In this document: piece by piece, positions 1-5,517 of the stretch
Layout: the number at the start of each line of letters is the position of its first letter
How positions within the stretch are numbered: the first letter of the stretch is position 1
Source of the DNA: Saprospiraceae bacterium UBA7328
Lineage (GTDB): Bacteria > Bacteroidota > Bacteroidia > Chitinophagales > Saprospiraceae
Reading direction: 5' to 3'
DNA: 5,517 nucleotides
Assembly (NCBI GenBank): GCA_002471345.1
Contig: DKPS01000212.1
Coordinates: 1-5,517 of the forward strand
Made by a program: the position numbers and the translations under genes
The notes under the pieces: generated by a model
What the model saw: only the letters and a program-made list of their open reading frames with translations
The model's database searches: none
What the model was told of the DNA's origin: nothing

Positions 1-2
1 GG

Positions 3-1985
3 ACTACTGTCCCTGTCGAAAACGGGGAGCCCGCAGGGAGAACAGTGGTTAAGGTATTAGCTAAATCAACCCACTTGATATTTGGTATTAATTGTTTTGA
101 TCCTAATCCAAGTGAAATAATAAGCTTTTCGAAACTTAGAGATACCGATTTAGAGAATGAAGATCATGTGCGTTTGGTTATAGATCCATTTCTGGATGGT
201 CAATCAGGGTATATCTTCGCCGTAAATGCGAATGGTGCAAGATATGATGCATTGGTATCTAATAGAGGCGAATCAGAAAATAGTAACTGGGATGCAATTT
301 GGGATGCCGCTACTTATGTTCATTCTGAAGGATGGTCTGTTGAAATTATGATTCCCATTCAAAGTATAAGCTTCAAAAAAGGGCTTACGGAATGGGGATT
401 TAATGTAGAAAGAAGAATTCAACGGTTATTAGAGACCATAAGATGGACAAATATCAAAAGAGATCAATGGTTCATACAAACTAGCAGAGCCGGACTCCTC
501 ACTGGGTTACCCCAATTTAATTACGGCCTGGGTCTAAACATTCGCCCTTCCTTAATACTAAGATCAGAGAAAAAAGCTAAGGCAGCATCAAAAAGCAGTT
601 TTGATCCCAGCCTTGATATAAGTCAACGAATTGGTCCGAATATAACGGCTAGTTTAACTATAAATACAGATTTTGCTGAATCAGATGTAGATACAAGGCA
701 GACCAATCTTACTCGTTTTCCCTTGTTCTTTCCAGAAAGGCGTTCATTCTTTCTAGAAGGAGCAGACATTTTTGAATTTGGATTTGGACTTAGTCGTAAT
801 ATCATTCCTTTTTTCAGTAGAAGAATAGGCTTATTTGATGGAAATGAAGTCCCTCTAAATGCAGGTGGAAAAATCAACGGGAGGTTAGGGAAGACGTCGT
901 TTGGTGGAATGTTTATTCGGACCGGTGAGCTTTCTTCTGGTGATAGTTTTCTAGAAGGTAATAATCTTGGAGTTGTTAGAGTAAAGCAAAACATTTTAAA
1001 ATCGTCCTCAATTGGATTTATTACAACTGTCGGAGATCCTCAAAGTAAAACAGGCAGTCGCACTACGGGGGTTGATTTTACCTATCAGACCACCGAGTTT
1101 AATGGTGATAAAAATTTTATTGTAGGTGTATCAGGCATTATGGCTAGCAGAATGGATTTAGAGGGTGATAAATCCGCACTTGCAGTCAAAGTTGATTATC
1201 CAAATGATCTATGGGATGTAGCAGCCACTTATTTACGCATAGGTGAGTCTTTTGACCCTGCTCTTGGTTTTGTTCCTCGAAAAAATATTCAGAGTTTTAG
1301 ATTAGGAGGCACTTATGCACCACGCCCATCTTGGAAATGGTTAAGACAAATGAGAAATCAGTTGTTCCTGTCCTATATAATTGATTTAGATGGAAATTGG
1401 CAATCCTATAGAGCCTTTACGGCACCCATAAATTGGAGGATGGAAAGTGGAGATAGGTATGAAATAAATTGGTCTCCTCAAGGTGAAAATCTACTTAAAC
1501 CCTTTGAAATTGCTGAAGACGTTGTAATACCTGAAGGGGCCTATCACTTTGCTAGATATAGAATAGAAGCCCAGTTAGCCGCAAAACGAAAATTCAATGG
1601 TCAACTCAGTTGGTGGTTTGGTTCTTTCTATAATGGGTCATTAGATGAACTTGAAGCAAGCATCAATTGGAATCCTTCGAAATTGATAACTTTTGAATTT
1701 ATTGGCACCAGAAATATTGGCAGATTACCTGAAGGTGATTTTGATCAAACATTAGTTGGATTACGATTAAGGATCAATGCAACACCAAACCTACAACTCA
1801 ATAGTTTTGTACAGTATGATACTGACTCTCAGCAATTGGGTATTAATGCACGTGTGCATTGGATATTTCATCCTCAGGGTGATATTTTCTTAGTAATTAA
1901 TCATAACACCTTAAATCGCACTCAAAATTGGGAACTAGTGAATCAACAAATACTCCTAAAAGGACGATACAATTTCCGATTGTAG
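3..1985 (+). CDS. CBM9-like / DUF5916 outer-membrane barrel protein, 5' partial
   Basis: The reading frame is open to the left window edge. The first in-frame start, a GTG at 45, falls inside the conserved domain, so it is not the real start. The signal peptide and the first part of the N-terminal domain are missing. Numbering from that GTG, residues 1 to about 150 match the carbohydrate-binding family 9-like domain that precedes DUF5916: an RDTD motif at 32-35, WDAIWDA near 82-88, and GWSVEIMIP at 96-104. Residues from about 160 to 646 match the DUF5916 region, with TDF at 208-210, FFPERRSFFLEG at 228-239 and FFSRRIG at 256-262. The rest alternates polar and hydrophobic residues as in an outer-membrane beta-barrel and ends in YNFRL. 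Family members are common in Bacteroidota and are predicted to sit in the outer membrane; their substrate and exact role are unknown. The gene appears separate from the downstream cluster (145-bp gap). The family call is confident, the function is not. Confidence 0.88.
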   Translation, partial: TTVPVENGEPAGRTVVKVLAKSTHLIFGINCFDPNPSEIISFSKLRDTDLENEDHVRLVIDPFLDGQSGYIFAVNANGARYDALVSNRGESENSNWDAIWDAATYVHSEGWSVEIMIPIQSISFKKGLTEWGFNVERRIQRLLETIRWTNIKRDQWFIQTSRAGLLTGLPQFNYGLGLNIRPSLILRSEKKAKAASKSSFDPSLDISQRIGPNITASLTINTDFAESDVDTRQTNLTRFPLFFPERRSFFLEGADIFEFGFGLSRNIIPFFSRRIGLFDGNEVPLNAGGKINGRLGKTSFGGMFIRTGELSSGDSFLEGNNLGVVRVKQNILKSSSIGFITTVGDPQSKTGSRTTGVDFTYQTTEFNGDKNFIVGVSGIMASRMDLEGDKSALAVKVDYPNDLWDVAATYLRIGESFDPALGFVPRKNIQSFRLGGTYAPRPSWKWLRQMRNQLFLSYIIDLDGNWQSYRAFTAPINWRMESGDRYEINWSPQGENLLKPFEIAEDVVIPEGAYHFARYRIEAQLAAKRKFNGQLSWWFGSFYNGSLDELEASINWNPSKLITFEFIGTRNIGRLPEGDFDQTLVGLRLRINATPNLQLNSFVQYDTDSQQLGINARVHWIFHPQGDIFLVINHNTLNRTQNWELVNQQILLKGRYNFRL

Positions 1986-2003
1986 TCCAAAAGAAGATGC
2001 TCT

Positions 2004-2037
2004 AGAAATTAATCAATTGGAAATTTCTCACTTTTTT
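2004..2037 (+). terminator. possible weak intrinsic terminator after the DUF5916 gene
   Basis: A 7-bp AT-rich inverted repeat (AGAAATT at 2004-2010, AATTTCT at 2022-2028) encloses an 11-base loop and is followed three bases later by a run of six T (2032-2037). Position 19 bp after the stop codon and the T-run fit a Rho-independent terminator. The stem has only one G-C pair, however, so it would be weak and could arise by chance in AT-rich DNA. The rest of the 145-bp gap holds no recognisable gene or operator. Confidence 0.3.
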
Positions 2038-2130
2038 AATCTCGACTTGCCTATTTTACAAAGTACATTTCCTTAGCTCCTTTTATTTGTATCAGATTAC
2101 ATATCGATTCCATTTCTCTATATTTACTTC

Positions 2131-3441
2131 ATGTCCACTAAACCAATTTTTTCCTCGAAAATCACCACCATATTGACAATGATTGGTGTGGCGGTTGGCT
2201 TAGGTAATGTTTGGAGATTTCCATATATGATGGGCAAATATGGTGGAAGTGCTTTCTTATGTGTCTACCTCTTTTTTACAATAGTCATTGCTCTTCCAGC
2301 TTTGATGAGTGAGATCTCTTTCGGTCGAGCCACAAGAAAAGGGCCTATTGGCGCATTTAGAGCAGCATTTGGCACTTTGAAAGGAGGAATAGTTGGTCAT
2401 ATTTTATTGATTACGATACTGGTGGCAAGTTCGTATTATGCTGTTGTCATAGCTAATGTGATCTATTCTGGCTATTTCTCGGTTGTGGAAGGATTTAATG
2501 ATGCCAATTTAGACAGATACAATCAAGGACTGAGCAAGGGAACATTACAGTACACCATATCAGCTGGAGTGATATTAGCCAGCCTTTCAGTGATTCATAG
2601 AGGTCTGAACAAGGGCATAGAATGGGTAAGTAAAATCTTTGTGCCATTTTTTTTACTTGTAATTCTTATTCTAATATATCACGCATTTTCATTGAATGGA
2701 GCATGGGAGCACATAGCTATTTTTCTGAAGCCTGATTTTGGAGCTTTACGCCCTATCAACATTTTTGCTGCACTTGGCCAGGCTGTTTATTCCTTAAGTT
2801 TGGGGGGAACATTTATGGTAGTTTATGGCAGTTACCTCGATGAGAAAGAATCCATCCTTGATATTGCGAAGTGGACTGCCATGGGTGATGTAGGAGCAGC
2901 ATTGTTGACATCTCTTTTTATCGTTCCTGCCATCTTGGTTTATCAATTGGACATGACTGCTGGTCCCACTTTAATCTTTTCTACATTACCTCATTTATTC
3001 AGTGAAATGCCAGCTGGACAATTCATTGGTTCACTATTTTTAGTTGCACTAAGCTCTGTCGCTTTTCTCTCATTGATAGCAGCTCTGGAGGTAGCTTTTT
3101 CCTGCCTCAAAGAACTGAAATGGATAAAATGGAATAAAAGGATTGTCCTTTTAGTTATTGGATTAATCGAGCTAGCCTTAGCCTACCCTAGTGCCATGGA
3201 TGCCAATTTGATAGGCATGCTGGATTTAATATTTGGGTCTGGAATGCAACTAGTAGGCAGTGGATTGGCATTAGTTGCTCTCACATGGAGCTTGGGGAAA
3301 GCAATAACCTATTTCCAACTTTCCTCTATCGCAAACAAAAGATCTATTGACTTGATATACATGTGGATAAAATGGGTGATTCCTCTCATCTTATTATTCG
3401 TTTTAATTGGATACATTTATAACACAATCAGCGCATTATGA
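2131..3441 (+). CDS. sodium-dependent transporter, neurotransmitter:sodium symporter (NSS/SNF) family
   Basis: This is a predicted inner-membrane symporter that uses the Na+ gradient to import an amino acid or related small amine. The 436 residues carry about 11 hydrophobic segments (roughly 11-32, 40-62, 87-115, 141-157, 166-187, 209-233, 247-272, 297-326, 337-354, 361-390, 410-432). Eleven is the usual number in many bacterial members, against 12 in LeuT. The family signature GVAVGLGNVWRFPY (19-32) marks the unwound TM1, with Asn26 at the LeuT Na1 position. GQAVYSLSLGG (216-226) marks the unwound TM6. Tyr102-Tyr103 match the TM3 tyrosine pair, and Arg29 and Asp365 match the LeuT extracellular gate pair. 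The ATG at 2131 places TM1 at the normal distance from the N-terminus; no Shine-Dalgarno is visible. By hand alignment, the LeuT pocket residue Phe259 is Gly226 and the Na2 ligand Thr354 is Leu313. The last four bases overlap the oxygenase gene. The family is certain; the substrate is unknown. Confidence 0.93.
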   Translation: MSTKPIFSSKITTILTMIGVAVGLGNVWRFPYMMGKYGGSAFLCVYLFFTIVIALPALMSEISFGRATRKGPIGAFRAAFGTLKGGIVGHILLITILVASSYYAVVIANVIYSGYFSVVEGFNDANLDRYNQGLSKGTLQYTISAGVILASLSVIHRGLNKGIEWVSKIFVPFFLLVILILIYHAFSLNGAWEHIAIFLKPDFGALRPINIFAALGQAVYSLSLGGTFMVVYGSYLDEKESILDIAKWTAMGDVGAALLTSLFIVPAILVYQLDMTAGPTLIFSTLPHLFSEMPAGQFIGSLFLVALSSVAFLSLIAALEVAFSCLKELKWIKWNKRIVLLVIGLIELALAYPSAMDANLIGMLDLIFGSGMQLVGSGLALVALTWSLGKAITYFQLSSIANKRSIDLIYMWIKWVIPLILLFVLIGYIYNTISAL

Positions 3442-4550
3442 GTAGTGAAAAATTAAAAAACAAAGAGAATAAAGAGGCTGGAATCAAAGCGTTTAACCAA
3501 GACTTCAAAAAGTACGACCAAGTCCAAAAAGACCAAAATTATCATTTAGTTGAAGACAAAGAATCAGATGAATTTGACAATCAGTATGATATTAAGGTAT
3601 GTGATATGAGCAAATTCGTTTCTGGTGATAAAAGTGCAAAAAGCCAATTTATTCAAGATCTAGGTTCTGCTCTGGAAAGTATAGGTTTTGCCATTATTAC
3701 GGGTCATGGAGTAGATGTGTCTCTTTACCAAGAAGCACAAATCAAGATTGCAGAGATTTTTGAAGAAATTCCATTAGAAGAAAAATTACCATACAAATAT
3801 GAAAGGCATGGGTCCGTAAACCAGGGATATTTCCCTATTAAAGAAACTACAGTCATACATCCTGACTTAGTGGAAGGATGGGTTTTTTGTAGAAGAGCAT
3901 TTAATCTAGGTGGTACAAATTCAATTAGAAACGAGTTTAATGAAAAAGATTTCTGGCCTCGATCGGGGTACGAACCTTTTTTCAGAAAAATAGTGGAAGC
4001 ACATGAGGGATTGATATCACCTATAATGCAAAGCATATTGACCTATTTAGGATGTGATCCACATTTATATGATGAAAGATTAACAGGAACAAATTTCGGA
4101 TTTAGATTGAACTATTATCCACCAATTTCCCAAGAAGATGATACGTCAGGAGCCGGTAGAATGTTGGGACATGAAGATGTGGATCTATTTACACTACTTC
4201 CTGCTCAAGAAGTAGAAGGCCTTCAAGTGTTGAACAGAACCAATAATAAATGGATTAGACTCAATTCACCTCCAGGAAGTATCATTCTAAATACTGGAGA
4301 TTATATGCAAAGAATAACCAATGACAGATTGCCATCTACTACGCATAGGGTAAGTAAGCCTCAGAATAAAGCCATGAATACGAAACCAAGAATATCTTTA
4401 CCAATGGCTATATATGTCTGGGAAGATGAAATATTAGAAGTATTACCTGGATTGGATAATCCAAAGTATGACCCCATTTCTGCTGTAAAATTTCATACTA
4501 ATATCACTAGTAAATATTATGGCGATGACTATGCCAAAGAAGTAAAATAG
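3438..4550 (+). CDS. isopenicillin N synthase-like 2-oxoglutarate/Fe(II)-dependent oxygenase
   Basis: This is a predicted cytoplasmic non-haem iron enzyme that couples 2-oxoglutarate decarboxylation to oxidation (hydroxylation, desaturation or cyclisation) of a small molecule. The 370 residues comprise a charged extension of about 50 residues, a DIOX_N domain (about 51-175, with GFAIITGHGV at 83-92) and a C-terminal 2OG-FeII_Oxy double-stranded beta-helix (about 218-330). The facial triad is intact as His245-Glu-Asp247 and His303 (in STTHRVSKP). The 2-oxoglutarate anchor RxS is Arg318-Ile-Ser320, and LNYYPP at 224-229 is the family's conserved strand. Having both RxS and the triad argues for a 2-oxoglutarate user, although true isopenicillin N synthase shares RxS without using 2-oxoglutarate. 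The ATG at 3438 overlaps the transporter stop in ATGA, suggesting translational coupling; the next ATG (codon 57) would cut into the first strand of DIOX_N. A real penicillin-pathway role is unlikely, since no ACV synthetase is nearby. The substrate is unknown, possibly the transported compound. Confidence 0.9.
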   Translation: MSSEKLKNKENKEAGIKAFNQDFKKYDQVQKDQNYHLVEDKESDEFDNQYDIKVCDMSKFVSGDKSAKSQFIQDLGSALESIGFAIITGHGVDVSLYQEAQIKIAEIFEEIPLEEKLPYKYERHGSVNQGYFPIKETTVIHPDLVEGWVFCRRAFNLGGTNSIRNEFNEKDFWPRSGYEPFFRKIVEAHEGLISPIMQSILTYLGCDPHLYDERLTGTNFGFRLNYYPPISQEDDTSGAGRMLGHEDVDLFTLLPAQEVEGLQVLNRTNNKWIRLNSPPGSIILNTGDYMQRITNDRLPSTTHRVSKPQNKAMNTKPRISLPMAIYVWEDEILEVLPGLDNPKYDPISAVKFHTNITSKYYGDDYAKEVK

Positions 4551-4574
4551 AGCAACTACTAAATATCATAAAAG

Positions 4575-5018
4575 ATGAAACCATTAAAAGATAAAACCGA
4601 TAAAATAGAACCATCAGCAGTCGAAGATCATGATGGCATTCTGTGTATCCGAGGAGGAGGAGAAAAGCGTGCATGGAATGGAATCCACTACAAACAAGGT
4701 ATGAGTGCTAGAAATGTAGGATCTACACAGCTCTCATGCAATGTAGCCACTATACCTCCAAAAGGAACAGCTTATGCACATATTCATGATGGTTTTGATT
4801 TAATGCTCTACATTTTAGAAGGAAATGTCAGACATTCCTTCGGCCCTGGATTAAGGCAAAACCTTGACAATGAGGCTGGAGACTTTATATATATTAAACC
4901 TGGAGTACCTCATGAAGTGTATAATCTAAGTGATTCTAAGCCTGTTGTCGCTTTTGTGGCGAGAGCTGCGGCCGATGAGTGGGACCGTATAATTCCGTAT
5001 GATAGGGATAGCGAATAA
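4575..5018 (+). CDS. small single-domain cupin protein (cupin_2 type)
   Basis: This 147-residue protein consists of one cupin barrel covering about residues 50-130, with a short N-terminal arm and no signal peptide or membrane segment. Cupin motif 1 is seen as GTAYAHIHDGFD (64-75), with metal ligands His69 and His71 and Asp75 at the position usually held by Glu, then LEG at 81-83. Motif 2 is GDFIYIKPGVPHEVYN (102-117), supplying His113 and the conserved Asn117. The set His-His-Asp-His is a plausible mononuclear Fe(II), Mn(II) or Ni(II) site, so the protein may be a dioxygenase, isomerase or lyase, or a non-catalytic small-molecule sensor. It lies 24 bp after the oxygenase stop with no terminator between, so it is probably co-transcribed. 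The start is the only ATG that leaves the N-terminal arm intact; the preceding bases are A-rich rather than Shine-Dalgarno-like. The specific function cannot be read from the sequence. Confidence 0.87.
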   Translation: MKPLKDKTDKIEPSAVEDHDGILCIRGGGEKRAWNGIHYKQGMSARNVGSTQLSCNVATIPPKGTAYAHIHDGFDLMLYILEGNVRHSFGPGLRQNLDNEAGDFIYIKPGVPHEVYNLSDSKPVVAFVARAAADEWDRIIPYDRDSE

Positions 5019-5083
5019 AGCTCTGTTTGTGGTGAGTATGATTGAAATCATATGCAAATGGCTTACAAGAAATAATAAAATAC

Positions 5084-5517
5084 ATGATCACATTCTAAAG
5101 AAAAACAAGGCAGTCTTTGATTGACTCAGGTAAAACGAAGAGATATATTCTATATGTGACTGGTGAAATATTCTTGGTAGTAATCGGAATTCTTATTGCC
5201 CTACAAATCAACTCATAGAACCAAGATAGAAAGAACCGAATTCAAGAACATTATTACCTTGAAAACCTACAAGAAGAATTCCTTGCTAATCTGCCGCAGT
5301 TGGATGAACTTGTCGAATTTCATAAAGCTCAACTTTCCAATGCTCATTTAGTACTTAATGTCTTAACGAGTGACCCTATAGTTAATGATATCGAAAAACT
5401 CCATACCGCCCTGATGCATGTAGGTTGGGCACCTAATAGGAATATAACTAAAGATATCTGGACAGAATTAATCAGTACAGGCAATGTGGGGCTTATAGGA
5501 AACAACAAACTAAGAGA
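5084..5517 (+). pseudogene. DUF6090-family membrane protein, broken by two in-frame stops and cut by the window edge
   Basis: Reading from the ATG at 5084 in one frame gives a recognisable DUF6090 protein if two stop codons are ignored: TAA at 5096-5098 (codon 5) and TAG at 5216-5218 (codon 45). Between the stops the frame encodes RQSLIDSGKTKRY (9-21) and then one membrane segment containing TGEIFLVVIGILIALQIN (26-43), the diagnostic start of this family. Members normally continue INNWNE; here the frame reads INS-stop-NQ, so the TAG replaces the conserved Trp codon, which a single TGG to TAG change explains. Beyond it about 99 codons stay open to the right edge, ending in the family-like stretch ELISTGNVGLIGNNKLR (128-144). 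Intact members are small Bacteroidota proteins with one N-terminal membrane helix and a mostly helical domain of unknown function. The gap to the cupin is 65 bp. The long intact remainder suggests recent decay or sequence error; recoding is less likely. Confidence 0.82.

Noticed and set aside
11..38. CCCTG...CAGGG inverted repeat in a GC-richer patch at the left edge
   Set aside because: It lies within the coding frame of the DUF5916 protein, and the short 5-bp arms are readily explained by codon content.
45..47. GTG as the start codon of the first gene
   Set aside because: The frame is open from base 3, and the residues before the GTG (TVPVENGEPAGRT) continue the CBM9-like domain, so the true start is outside the window.
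623..994. Reverse-strand open frame of 123 codons inside the DUF5916 gene
   Set aside because: It is antisense to well-conserved coding sequence, resembles no known family, and is Pro/Ser/Arg-rich as expected of a shadow frame.
2086..2126. Bacteroidota-style promoter before the transporter (TTTG at 2086-2089, TATATTTA at 2119-2126)
   Set aside because: The -7-like box lacks the final G, the spacer of 29 bases is too long, and the implied transcript start would fall on the ATG. In AT-rich DNA such matches are common.
3725..4036. Reverse-strand open frame of 103 codons inside the oxygenase gene
   Set aside because: It lies opposite a conserved 2OG oxygenase domain and shows no domain or start-site support of its own.
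3438..4550. True isopenicillin N synthase (penicillin biosynthesis)
   Set aside because: Only the general IPNS-like fold and metal motifs are shared. No ACV synthetase, acyltransferase or epimerase gene is nearby, and the host type is not a beta-lactam producer pattern.
5037..5052. Inverted repeat TATGAT/ATCATA with a TGAA loop after the cupin gene
   Set aside because: The stem is only 6 bp and almost all A-T, with no T-run following, so it does not qualify as an intrinsic terminator. It could be a chance palindrome.

Overview
The window looks like chromosomal DNA of a member of the Bacteroidota, probably an environmental or marine Cytophagales/Flavobacteriia-type organism. Three things support this: low GC content, start sites without recognisable Shine-Dalgarno sequences, and protein families typical of the phylum (a CBM9-like/DUF5916 outer-membrane protein and a DUF6090 membrane protein). 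The phylum call is an inference from family content; no rRNA or other marker is present.

Layout, all on the + strand. Positions 1-1985 hold the 3' part of a DUF5916 outer-membrane barrel gene whose start lies left of the window. A 145-bp gap follows, with a weak AT-rich hairpin and a T-run that may end that transcript. Positions 2131-5018 form a tight three-gene cluster: a neurotransmitter:sodium symporter (NSS) family transporter, an isopenicillin-N-synthase-like 2-oxoglutarate/Fe(II) oxygenase overlapping it by 4 bp (ATGA), and a small single-domain cupin 24 bp further on. From 5084 to the right edge lies a DUF6090-type gene interrupted by two in-frame stop codons, TAA at codon 5 and TAG at codon 45. 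The TAG sits where the family normally has Trp.

The most interesting unit is the transporter-oxygenase-cupin cluster. A plausible reading is Na+-driven uptake of an amino acid or related small amine, followed by Fe(II)-dependent oxidation in the cytoplasm, with the cupin as a second metal-dependent enzyme or a small-molecule binding protein. The substrate cannot be read from the sequence. The transporter departs from the LeuT template at several substrate and ion positions, while both predicted enzymes keep their metal-ligand sets. The four remaining genes show no mobile element, CRISPR array, tRNA or rRNA nearby.
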